A stretch of DNA of 64,000 nt from the NCBI GenBank assembly GCA_963775275.1, contig CAVZII010000005.1:930001-994000 (forward strand), in the 5' to 3' direction. Below, piece by piece: positions 41,532-49,024 of the stretch. The notes beneath the pieces are model-generated. The model did not search any database. It was not told the origin of the DNA and saw nothing but the letters and a program-made list of their open reading frames with translations. Each line of letters opens with the position of its first letter. Positions within the stretch are counted from its first letter, which is position 1. The stretch comes from JANWHQ01 sp963775275. Its GTDB lineage: Bacteria; Pseudomonadota; Alphaproteobacteria; Caulobacterales; Caulobacteraceae. Both the position numbers and the translations under genes were made by a program.

Positions 41532-42581
41532 TCAGGCGGCGCAGGCCTCGAACCCGGCGCGAAGCTCATCCTCGTCGAGGTTGCGGCCGATGAAGACCAT
41601 CCGGCTCGACCTGTCCTCGCCCGGCTTCCACTCGCGCTGGAAGTCGCCCTCGAGGATCATGTGCACCGCCTGGAAGACCAGCCGACGCGCCTCGCCCTTC
41701 ACGTCCACGATCCCCTTGGCCCGCAGGATGTCGGGCCCCTGAGTCTGAAGGAGCTCGTTCAGCCACCGCGAGACCTTGTTGGCGTCCACCGGCCGGTCGA
41801 GCCTGAGCGACACGCCCTTGATATCGTCGATGACGTGGCGATGGCCGTGAAGGTCGTCGCCGTGGCCGTGATGGTCGTGGTCATGCCCGCAGTGCTCGTC
41901 GTGGACGTGGCCGGGCTCGCCGTGCGCGGGATTGAGGAACTCCGGCTCGAGCTCGAGGATTCGATCGAGGTCGAAGCCGCCGCGGCCGAGGACGGCGTCC
42001 AGCGGCACGTCCGAGCGGACGGCCAGGTGGATCGGCGCCAGGGGGTTCAGCCGGCGCAACTGCGCCCGCACAGCCATGAGCTCGTCCTGCGAGACGAGGT
42101 CGGTCTTGTTCAGCACGATCTGGTCGGCGAAGGCGATCTGCTCGCGCGCCTCGCGGCTGTCCTGCAGCCGCGCCAGGACATGCTTGGCGTCGACCACGGC
42201 GGTCACGGAGTCGAGCTTGGCCTTGGCGCGGACCTCGTCGTCGACGAAGAAGGTCTGGGCGACCGGCGCCGGATCGGCCAGGCCCGTCGTCTCGATGACG
42301 ATCGCGTCGAAGCCGCGTCCCGAGGCGCCCTGGCGCTTCATCAGGCCGGAGACCACCCGGATCAGGTCGCCGCGCACCGTGCAGCAGACGCAGCCGTTGT
42401 TCATCTCGTAGACCTCCTCGTCGGAGCCGACGATGAGGTCGTTGTCGATGCCGATCTCGCCGAACTCGTTGACGATGACGGCGTAGCGCTTGCCGTGGTC
42501 CTCCGAGAGGATCCGGTTCAGCAGCGTGGTCTTGCCCGCGCCGAGGTAGCCGGTCAGCACGGTGACGGGGGTCTGGGTCAT
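41532..42581 (-). CDS. CobW/COG0523 family GTP-binding metallochaperone
   Basis: 349-aa G3E GTPase. Walker A is GYLGAGKT (11-18) and the metal-binding CxCC motif is CVCC (64-67). A His/Asp-rich loop (about 228-252, GHVHDEHCGHDHDHHGHG) probably binds zinc or another divalent metal. COG0523 proteins deliver zinc to client enzymes, often under Zur control. A NicO-like transporter with a Zur-like palindrome lies just upstream on the same strand, which supports a metal role. Confidence 0.9.
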   Translation of the reverse strand: MTQTPVTVLTGYLGAGKTTLLNRILSEDHGKRYAVIVNEFGEIGIDNDLIVGSDEEVYEMNNGCVCCTVRGDLIRVVSGLMKRQGASGRGFDAIVIETTGLADPAPVAQTFFVDDEVRAKAKLDSVTAVVDAKHVLARLQDSREAREQIAFADQIVLNKTDLVSQDELMAVRAQLRRLNPLAPIHLAVRSDVPLDAVLGRGGFDLDRILELEPEFLNPAHGEPGHVHDEHCGHDHDHHGHGDDLHGHRHVIDDIKGVSLRLDRPVDANKVSRWLNELLQTQGPDILRAKGIVDVKGEARRLVFQAVHMILEGDFQREWKPGEDRSSRMVFIGRNLDEDELRAGFEACAA

Positions 42582-42641
42582 CGCGGTTAGATAGGGCCTT
42601 TCCGTCCGCCGCGACAGGCCGCCCGCGCCATCCGTCCGGGC

Positions 42642-43316
42642 TCAGTGGTCGAGGATCATGACAGCCAGCCCGAGCAGGCACAGGGCCCCGCCCAGCATCA
42701 GGCCCTCGTAGCGCTCGGTGCTCTTCAGGCCCACGACCCTGGCGCCGGCGAGCGACAGCCCGGTGAGGGAGACCATGCTCGCCACGGCGGCGCCGGCCAG
42801 GACCAGGCTCAGGACGCCGAAGCCGGCCCAGCCGAACTTCAGCCCCGAGAGGTAGACGGGCAGGAAGGCCTCGCAGGGCGACAGAGCCAGGATGGCCAGA
42901 AGGCCCAGGATCGCGGCCCGGTCGGACAGGGCGGCCGCCTGGAGCTCGCCGGTCGGGCCCTGCGCCGGCGCCAGGCTTCCGACGAACGGCAAGTGCAGGT
43001 GGCCGTGGCCGCGGGCGTGGCGCGCGACGTAATAGAGGCCGAGCGCGATCAGGAGGCCTCCGGCCAGATAGGGCAACGCCGCGCCCAGCCGGTCCCCGAC
43101 GGCCATGCCGGTGGCCACCAGGGCCAGGCCCAGCAGCATGGTGACCATGGCGTGGCCGAGACCCGCCAAGGCGGTGATGACGAGGGTCCTGGGCGCGGAC
43201 CAGCCCTGGCGGCGGCTGACCAGCACGAACGGCAGCCAGTGGTTGGGCAGGGCGCCGTGGACAAAGGCCACCGCGAACCCCGTCGCCAGGATGGATACGA
43301 ACAAGGCGCCGGTCAT
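42642..43316 (-). CDS. NicO-like/UreH-type metal transporter membrane protein
   Basis: 224-aa polytopic protein with about six helices. HGALPNHWLPFVLVSRRQGW and GLGHAMVTMLLGLALV resemble the His-containing helices of NicO/RcnA and UreH families. A His-rich loop (ARHARGHGHLHLPF) and PCEAFLPVYL follow. A divalent-metal transport role is inferred from these and from the neighbouring CobW-type GTPase. The -10-like TATAGC (43328-43323) places the transcription start at or near the ATG, so the mRNA may be leaderless; no ribosome site is visible. Confidence 0.72.
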   Translation of the reverse strand: MTGALFVSILATGFAVAFVHGALPNHWLPFVLVSRRQGWSAPRTLVITALAGLGHAMVTMLLGLALVATGMAVGDRLGAALPYLAGGLLIALGLYYVARHARGHGHLHLPFVGSLAPAQGPTGELQAAALSDRAAILGLLAILALSPCEAFLPVYLSGLKFGWAGFGVLSLVLAGAAVASMVSLTGLSLAGARVVGLKSTERYEGLMLGGALCLLGLAVMILDH

Positions 43317-43331
43317 GGAGGCGCTATAGCG

Positions 43332-43346
43332 TGTTACAGTGTAACA
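43332..43346. promoter_or_regulatory. Zur-like palindrome upstream of the NicO-like gene
   Basis: Perfect inverted repeat TGTTACA-G-TGTAACA, 16-30 bases before the transporter ATG. It lies just upstream of a TATAGC -10 sequence on the minus strand. Its shape resembles Zur operators (TGTTATA-N-TATAACA type). Position over the promoter would fit repression under metal-replete conditions. Which regulator binds cannot be decided from sequence. Confidence 0.55.
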
Positions 43347-43348
43347 GG

Positions 43349-44287
43349 CTAGGGCTTCGGACGGGACCTTCGAGCACGATGCGGCGCGAGCTGGGCCAGG
43401 GCGACGCCCGACAGGGTCATGGCCGCGCCTAGGATCCGCCAGGGCCCCATGACCTCCGAGAAGATGATCGAGCCCAGGACGGCCGCGAACACGGGCTGGG
43501 CCAGGACGATGACCGAAGCGACTGAGGCCCGCAGCCGTCCCAGCGCCCAGGCGATCGCGCCCTGCCCCGCCACGTGCACCAAGCCAAGCCCGGCGCAGGC
43601 CATCCATCCTGCGGGCGTCGTCGGCCAGAGCCGCTCGCCGAGCGCCAGCGCCGCGACCAGGAGCAACGGCGCGCCGATCGCCGAGGACCATAGCATGACC
43701 TGCGGCGCGCTATGGACCAGCCGCGCCCGGCGCACGACCAAGAGATAGGCGGCGTACCAGACGGCGGTGGCGATCGAGAGGGCGTCGCCGAGGCCCTTCT
43801 CGCCCCCGATGCTGGCGCCCCGGGCGGCGGCGATGACCGAGGCGCCGGCGACCGCCAGGGCGAGGCCGGCGAGGAATCCGAGCCCATGCCGCTCCTTCAG
43901 GAACAGCCAGGCGCCGGCCGTCACGAACACCGGCGACAGATTGGCGAGGATCGTGGCGTTGGCGATGGTGGTGAACTTGATGCCGTAGTGCCAGAAGCCG
44001 AGGTCCAGCGCGAACAGGACGCCGGCCAGGGCCGCCAAGGGCGACGGGCTCCAGACGTCCCGATCGCCGGCCTTGTCCGAGCGCCAGGCGATGAGCGCCA
44101 ACGCGGGCAACGCCAGGAACAGCCGCCAGAAGCCGGTGGCGGCGGGACCGGCGCCCGACCACCTCACGAAGATCGGCGCGAACGCGATCGCGCACGCGCC
44201 GAGCATCAGGGCGATCAGCGGCGCGGCGCGCGACCGCGCCGGTCTCTGCTGCTCCGTTTCCGGCTCGTGCGTGCGGGCCTCAGACAA
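43349..44287 (-). CDS. EamA/DMT-family transporter
   Basis: About 312-aa inner-membrane protein with ten helices in two EamA repeats (for example LIALMLGACAIAFAPIFVRW and WMACAGLGLVHVAGQGAIAW). It is a drug/metabolite exporter type with unknown substrate. No ATG lies before the first helix; TTG 44287, overlapping the gluQRS stop, is the best coupled start. The frame stays open further upstream through gluQRS but that part is not transporter-like. Confidence 0.82.
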   Translation of the reverse strand: MSEARTHEPETEQQRPARSRAAPLIALMLGACAIAFAPIFVRWSGAGPAATGFWRLFLALPALALIAWRSDKAGDRDVWSPSPLAALAGVLFALDLGFWHYGIKFTTIANATILANLSPVFVTAGAWLFLKERHGLGFLAGLALAVAGASVIAAARGASIGGEKGLGDALSIATAVWYAAYLLVVRRARLVHSAPQVMLWSSAIGAPLLLVAALALGERLWPTTPAGWMACAGLGLVHVAGQGAIAWALGRLRASVASVIVLAQPVFAAVLGSIIFSEVMGPWRILGAAMTLSGVALAQLAPHRARRSRPKP

Positions 44288-45188
44288 AGCCCAGCTCTCT
44301 GCGAAGCGCCGCCGGTGAGATCCCGCGCGCGCGGATGTCGGCCAGGGTTTCGCCGTGGTCGCGCTTGGCGAAGCGCTTGCCGTCGGCGCGCAAGAGAAGG
44401 CGGTGGTGGCGGTAGTGCGGCGCCGGCAGACCGAGCAGGGCCTGCAGCAGACGCTGGATGTGGGCGGCCTCCTGCAAGTCCCATCCACGGATCACGCAGG
44501 TGACGTCCTGGGCCGCATCGTCGACCACGACGGCGAGATGATAGGCGACGCCGAGATCCTTGCGCGCGAGGACGACGTCGCCCAGGCGGGCCGGATCGGC
44601 CCGGATCACGCCCGTTTCGCCAGAGGGGCCGCTTCCCTCCTCGACGAAGCTCAGTTCGTCCCATGCCGGGCCCAGCGCCGCCATCGCGGCTTCCAGCGAC
44701 AGCCGCCAGGCGAAGGCGTCGCCGCGCTCGAGGCGCCGGGCCTCCTCGTCGGCCGGCAGGGGCGCGCCGTTGAACGGCGGCGGTCCGTCTCCGTGGGGCG
44801 CACGGGTGATCTCGTCCAGGACCTCGCGCCGCGTGCGGAAGCATCGGTAGACCAGCCCGTGCGTGCGCAACTGCCCGAGCGCGGCGGCGTAATCGCCCAG
44901 GTGCCCGGACTGACGCCGGACCGGCGCCTCCCACGCCAAGCCCAGCCAGGCCAGGTCCTCGAAGATGGCGGCCTCGAACGCGGGCTTGCAACGCGCCTTG
45001 TCGATGTCCTCGATGCGCAGCAGGAACCTGCCTCCGACCGCGCGCGCGGCCTCGAACGCGGTCAACGCCGACAAGGCGTGGCCCCGGTGCAGCCACCCTG
45101 AAGGCGACGGCGCGAAACGGGTGGTGAAGCCGATGCCCCTAAGCCTCCAGCTCGATGTCCCAGTAGAGGTAGTCGAGCCAGCTTTCAT
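44280..45188 (-). CDS. gluQ: Glutamyl-Q tRNA(Asp) synthetase
   Basis: 302-aa truncated GluRS paralogue that attaches glutamate to queuosine in tRNA(Asp). The class I signature is FAPSPSGWLHRGHA, and the KMSKS equivalent is RFAKRDHG. The zinc-site segment reads YRCFRTR, so the second Cys of the usual CxC is missing. The only canonical start, ATG 45188, lies 50 bases inside the upstream HNH gene and adds about 20 residues before the family start (FTTRFAPSPSG). Confidence 0.9.
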   Translation of the reverse strand: MKAGSTTSTGTSSWRLRGIGFTTRFAPSPSGWLHRGHALSALTAFEAARAVGGRFLLRIEDIDKARCKPAFEAAIFEDLAWLGLAWEAPVRRQSGHLGDYAAALGQLRTHGLVYRCFRTRREVLDEITRAPHGDGPPPFNGAPLPADEEARRLERGDAFAWRLSLEAAMAALGPAWDELSFVEEGSGPSGETGVIRADPARLGDVVLARKDLGVAYHLAVVVDDAAQDVTCVIRGWDLQEAAHIQRLLQALLGLPAPHYRHHRLLLRADGKRFAKRDHGETLADIRARGISPAALRRELGFV

Positions 45189-45981
45189 GCAAGTGGTTGG
45201 GCGGGAAGCGCCGCCCGTGCTCCTGCAGCTCGTACATGGTCGGCCGGCGCGGCGCGTGGCGCGGGTGCATGGCCGCCTCGCGCGGCGTGCGCCCGCCCTT
45301 GGTCAGGTTGCAGCGGGCGCAGGCGGCGACGATGTTCTCCCAGGTCGTGCGCCCGCCGCGGGAGCGCGGCACCAGGTGGTCGAAGGTCAGATCCTCGCCC
45401 GCGCCGCAGTACTGGCAGGCGAAGGAGTCGCGCAGGAAGACGTTGAACCGGGTGAAGGCAGGCGGCCGGTCCTGGGCGACGTACTGCTTGAGCGAGACCA
45501 CGCTGGGCAGCCGCATCTGCAGCGACGGGGAGTGGATCACCGTGTCGTAGGTGGAGATCACATCCACCCGGTCGAGGAACACGGCCTTGACCACCTCCTG
45601 CCAGGGCCACAGCGACAGCGGGTAGTAGGACAGCGGCCGGTAGTCGGCGTTGAGCACCAGGGCGGGACAGCCGGAGGGCGGCCGGCTCAGGACCTGCAGG
45701 GACGCGGCGCTGCGAGCAGGCGAAGACCGCGCAATCTGGGACGCAAGCTGACTGAAGGCGGGCCTCCTTGACAGCGTCGGCGTAGAATCGGGCAGGCGGA
45801 CGCCGGCGCCGGGCGAGCTATAGGCGATTTTCGGCGACAGCCCAATGACGGGGCGAGGCGGGACTGCGCGGCGGCCACGCCCAGTGGCCTTGCGGACGCA
45901 GGCCGTCCGCTTTCGGCATGGTCGAGCGCACGGCGGCTGGACGCAGCCTGCGCTCGGGAGCAGCATGACATCGTTGCACAA
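45139..45981 (-). CDS. HNH endonuclease family protein
   Basis: Up to 280 aa. The conserved part begins at about ALVLNADYRPLSYYPLSLWPWQ and ends with an HNH domain: CQYCG, FDHLVPRSRGGRTTWENIV and CARCNLTKGGRTP. Such chromosomal HNH proteins are widespread in Alphaproteobacteria and have no defined role. The first 95 residues are low-complexity and unlike the family, and no ATG, GTG or TTG lies nearer the conserved start, so the true start is uncertain. ATG 45966 is another option. Confidence 0.82.
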   Translation of the reverse strand: MCNDVMLLPSAGCVQPPCARPCRKRTACVRKATGRGRRAVPPRPVIGLSPKIAYSSPGAGVRLPDSTPTLSRRPAFSQLASQIARSSPARSAASLQVLSRPPSGCPALVLNADYRPLSYYPLSLWPWQEVVKAVFLDRVDVISTYDTVIHSPSLQMRLPSVVSLKQYVAQDRPPAFTRFNVFLRDSFACQYCGAGEDLTFDHLVPRSRGGRTTWENIVAACARCNLTKGGRTPREAAMHPRHAPRRPTMYELQEHGRRFPPNHLHESWLDYLYWDIELEA

Positions 45982-45996
45982 CCGGGGGGTGGGGCG

Positions 45997-47280
45997 ATGC
46001 GTCGTGCGCCGGCTTTTGCCGTCATCTTGCTGCTGCTCGCCGCGCAGGTCGCCTGCAGCCCTGCACGCGATGCCGCGCCGTCGCCCCGGCTGCTGGTTTC
46101 AACGGCAGGCGTCGTCAGCGCTGAAGGCTATCAACGTGGGACCTGGTTCAGTTTGCAGAATGGCCCGGTGAGGTTCGTGCTGCCTGCCACCGACCCGCTC
46201 AGCTGGTGGATGGCCCAGCTGTGGATCAGCCGCTCGCGGCGTACCGGCCACGGGATCACGGTCAGGTTCGACCCCGACTCCGGCCGGATGGATCACGACG
46301 GCTTCACAGCCATATTTCAGGTTTCCGTGCTCCGCTACGACGACGAGGCCCTTGCGCTGGGCGCGTCCCGGCTCCCCGGAGGGCCGGCCCAGAGTCCGGC
46401 GGAACGATCGCTCGCCAAGGGACTCGGGCTCGCCCTGGCGGAAGCGTTCGATGGCGCGCGCCAGAGCCTGGACCAGGCGCTGTCCGCAGGAACCCTGTCG
46501 CGGTCGCAGACCTTCGGCGCCCTGCTGGTCCGTGGCCGTCTCTCCACCGACCAGGCCGAACTCGACTATCCGGCGCCGGAACCCAAGAGCGACGCCCTGC
46601 TCATCGCGGCCTTGCAGGACTTCGCCAAGGCGAAAGGCCTGGCGCCCAACAGTTCCGCGCCGCTCTTCGATGAAGCCCTGACGCTGCAGTACCTCGGCGC
46701 CTATGACGAGGCCCTGGCGGAGTACAGGACGATCGCCGCCCGATGGCCCCAGGACACCTTCTGGGCCTACGTCAGCATTGGAGCGGTCGATCGCGCGCTG
46801 GACCATTACGACCAGGCGCTCGACGACCTGAACCAGATCGTCCGCCTCAAAGGCCCTCAGTCCGGCATGGCCTTCCACTACCACCGCGGCTGGACGCTCG
46901 AGAAGATGGGCCGAAACGAGGAGGCGATCGAGGAGTTCACCGCCGGGCTGGACCACCAGCCCGACTATGCGTGGGCGTTCTCACGCAGAGCCTGTTCGCT
47001 CGCCCGGATCGGCCGCCTCGACGACGCCCTCGAGGACGAGACGCGCGCCGCCGAGCTGATGGCGAGGCTTCCCGGCTCGCAGCCGCCGACGGCGGAGCAT
47101 GTCCATGACCGGCGGTGGATCAAGGGCGCGCTCGCAGACCTTCGCGCCGCCGCCGAGAATGCCGGCTCGCCAGCGCCCGCCAGCGTCTGCAGCGGATATT
47201 GGATTCAGGGCGACCGAAGACGCGAGCGCAGCCCGCTCCTGGCGGGCGTGACCCTCGATCGAGCGGCCGCCGGCGCGTGA
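45997..47280 (+). CDS. Exported TPR-repeat protein
   Basis: 427-aa protein with an N-terminal signal sequence (MRRAPAFAVILLLLAAQVAC) whose Cys20 could be a lipidation site, although the lipobox is not ideal. A beta-rich region (about 30-110) precedes TPR repeats (about 200-360): EALTLQYLGAYDEALAEYRTIA, RALDHYDQALDDLNQI, WTLEKMGRNEEAIEEFTAG. It is probably periplasmic and partners are unknown. It converges with metK. Confidence 0.75.
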   Translation: MRRAPAFAVILLLLAAQVACSPARDAAPSPRLLVSTAGVVSAEGYQRGTWFSLQNGPVRFVLPATDPLSWWMAQLWISRSRRTGHGITVRFDPDSGRMDHDGFTAIFQVSVLRYDDEALALGASRLPGGPAQSPAERSLAKGLGLALAEAFDGARQSLDQALSAGTLSRSQTFGALLVRGRLSTDQAELDYPAPEPKSDALLIAALQDFAKAKGLAPNSSAPLFDEALTLQYLGAYDEALAEYRTIAARWPQDTFWAYVSIGAVDRALDHYDQALDDLNQIVRLKGPQSGMAFHYHRGWTLEKMGRNEEAIEEFTAGLDHQPDYAWAFSRRACSLARIGRLDDALEDETRAAELMARLPGSQPPTAEHVHDRRWIKGALADLRAAAENAGSPAPASVCSGYWIQGDRRRERSPLLAGVTLDRAAAGA

Positions 47281-47289
47281 GGCGCCGGC
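47269..47289. terminator. GC-rich hairpin between convergent genes
   Basis: GCCGGCGC (47269-47276), loop GTGAG, and GCGCCGGC (47282-47289). The 8-bp stem sits between the stop codons of the convergent TPR gene and metK. No U-tract follows, so it could act as a bidirectional pause or terminator at best. Confidence 0.4.
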
Positions 47290-47296
47290 CGTCGCG

Positions 47297-48463
47297 TCAG
47301 GCCAGGCCCTTCAGCTCGCCCGCGAGGTCGGTCTTCTCCCAAGAGAAGCCGCCGGTGGAATCCGGCTCGCGGCCGAAGTGGCCGTAGGCGGCCGTGCGCG
47401 CATAGATCGGCTTGTTCAGGCCCAGGTGCTCACGGATCGCCCGCGGGCTGCAGCCGCCGACGAGCTCGGGCAGCGCCTTCTCCAGCTTGGCCGGATCGAT
47501 GTTCCCGGTCTCGTGCAGGTCCACGTAGAAGCTGAGCGGCTTGGAGACGCCGATCGCATAGCCGAGCTGGATGGTGCACTTGTCGGCGAGGCCCGCCGCG
47601 ACCACGTTCTTGGCCAGATAGCGGGCGATGTAGGCGGCCGAGCGGTCGACCTTGGTGGGATCCTTGCCCGAGAAGGCGCCGCCGCCGTGCGGCGCGGCGC
47701 CGCCGTAGGTGTCGACGATGATCTTGCGCCCGGTCAGGCCGCAGTCGCCGTCCGGCCCGCCGATCACGAAGTTGCCGGTGGGGTTCACGTGCCACTCGGT
47801 CTCGTCGGTGATGAAGCCGTCGGGCAGGACGCCGCGGATATAGGGCTCGACGATCACGCGCACGTCCTGGGGCGTCAGGCCGTCCTTGTGCTGGGTCGAG
47901 AGCACGAGGGAGGTGGCCCGGACCGGCCGGCCGTTCTCATAGACCAGGGTGACCTGGCTCTTGGCGTCGGGCTCCAGGCCCGACTCCTTGCCCGAATGGC
48001 GGGCGTCGGCCAGGACGCTCAGGATGTTGTGCGAGTACTGCAGCGTCGCCGGCATGAGCTCGGGCGTCTCGTTCGTGGCGTAGCCGAACATGATGCCCTG
48101 GTCGCCGGCGCCCTCGTCCTTGTTGCCCGCCGCGTCCACGCCCATGGCGATGTCGGCGGACTGGGCGTGCAGGTAGCAGGCGTAGTCGGCCGTGGCCCAG
48201 TGGAAGCCGTGCTGCTCGTAGCCGATGTCCTTGACGGCGGCCCGGATCTTCTCCTCCAGGCCCTCGACCACCGTCCCGGGACCGCGCACCTCCCCGGCGA
48301 TGATGATCCGCTGGGTGGTGACCATGGTCTCGCAGGCCACGCGCGAGAACGGATCGGCCGCCAGGAAGGCGTCGACCACGGTGTCGGAGATCCTGTCGGC
48401 GACCTTGTCCGGGTGGCCCTCAGAAACGCTCTCGCTCGTGAAAAGATATGACGAACGCGCCAA
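47297..48463 (-). CDS. metK: S-adenosylmethionine synthetase
   Basis: Makes SAM from ATP and methionine. The product is about 388 aa. Signatures: FTSESVSEGHPDKVADRISD with the catalytic His, GAGDQGIMFGYA and GGGAFSGKDPTKVDRS. The frame is open to GTG 48475, but TTG 48463 is preferred: it has GGAGG with 5-base spacing and gives the family N-terminus ARSSYLFTSES. The XRE regulator gene lies directly upstream on the same strand. Confidence 0.95.
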   Translation of the reverse strand: MARSSYLFTSESVSEGHPDKVADRISDTVVDAFLAADPFSRVACETMVTTQRIIIAGEVRGPGTVVEGLEEKIRAAVKDIGYEQHGFHWATADYACYLHAQSADIAMGVDAAGNKDEGAGDQGIMFGYATNETPELMPATLQYSHNILSVLADARHSGKESGLEPDAKSQVTLVYENGRPVRATSLVLSTQHKDGLTPQDVRVIVEPYIRGVLPDGFITDETEWHVNPTGNFVIGGPDGDCGLTGRKIIVDTYGGAAPHGGGAFSGKDPTKVDRSAAYIARYLAKNVVAAGLADKCTIQLGYAIGVSKPLSFYVDLHETGNIDPAKLEKALPELVGGCSPRAIREHLGLNKPIYARTAAYGHFGREPDSTGGFSWEKTDLAGELKGLA

Positions 48464-48511
48464 CCCGCCCTCCACAAATTGAAGCCGCCGAGGAAGCCGG
48501 CGGCAGGTCGG
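48464..48511 (-). promoter_or_regulatory. Candidate SAM/SAH-type riboswitch leader of metK
   Basis: On the minus strand, a 6-bp hairpin GCCGCC/GGCGGC (48504-48499 with 48489-48484) has the loop GGCUUCCUC. Loop bases CUUCC (48496-48492) can pair with the ribosome site GGAGG (48473-48469), forming an H-type pseudoknot that would hide it. Size, position before metK and the GGCUUCCU loop recall the SAM/SAH riboswitch known from Rhodobacterales. The assignment is from memory and unproven. Confidence 0.4.
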
Positions 48512-48517
48512 GTGAAA

Positions 48518-48545
48518 CGTATAAGGATATCTTTATGTGGTTCAA
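48518..48545 (-). promoter_or_regulatory. Predicted metK promoter
   Basis: On the minus strand TTGAAC (48545-48540) and TATACG (48523-48518) are separated by 16 bases. Transcription would begin near 48511, giving a leader of about 48 bases that contains exactly the metK hairpin. It lies in the 75-base gap after the XRE gene. Confidence 0.45.
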
Positions 48546-48550
48546 GAGAC

Positions 48551-48991
48551 CTATGCGCCGGCCGCAGCGGTCTCTTCGTCGTCCTCTTCGGCCAGGGTCC
48601 GCACGAGGTCCAGAATCCGCCGGCGCAGGCGCGCGCGGCTGATCTTGGGGAAGGAGGCGGCGAGCTCCAGCCCCTCGGTCGTCATCAGGAAATCGTGCAT
48701 GGACCGCTCGGCGCCCGCGTCGGCGCCGCCGCCGGACACCGGGTCGGCCAGGCCGTCGAAGAAGAACGACACCGGCGCCGACAGGAACCTTGCGATCTCA
48801 TAGAGCTTGGAGGCCGAGATCCGGTTCGCCCCACGCTCGTACTTCTGGACCTGCTGGAAGGTCAGGCCCAAGGCCTCTGCCAGGCGCTCCTGGCTGACGC
48901 CTAACATCTTGCGGCGCATCCGCACGCGACCCCCGACATGAAGGTCGACCGGGTTGGGCGACCGTTGCGGGTCGTTGGCAATCTCACTCAT
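48551..48991 (-). CDS. XRE-family transcriptional regulator
   Basis: 146-aa protein with an N-terminal helix-turn-helix (RRKMLGVSQERLAEALGLTF, QVQKYERGANRISASKL) and a C-terminal region (FPKISRARLRRRILDLVRTL) typical of the alphaproteobacterial regulators that accompany metK. Target genes are unknown. It lies between lnt and metK on the same strand. Confidence 0.88.
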   Translation of the reverse strand: MSEIANDPQRSPNPVDLHVGGRVRMRRKMLGVSQERLAEALGLTFQQVQKYERGANRISASKLYEIARFLSAPVSFFFDGLADPVSGGGADAGAERSMHDFLMTTEGLELAASFPKISRARLRRRILDLVRTLAEEDDEETAAAGA

Positions 48992-49024
48992 TCTTTTTGT
49001 TCTCTCGCCCCCTCGCAGAGGGGG

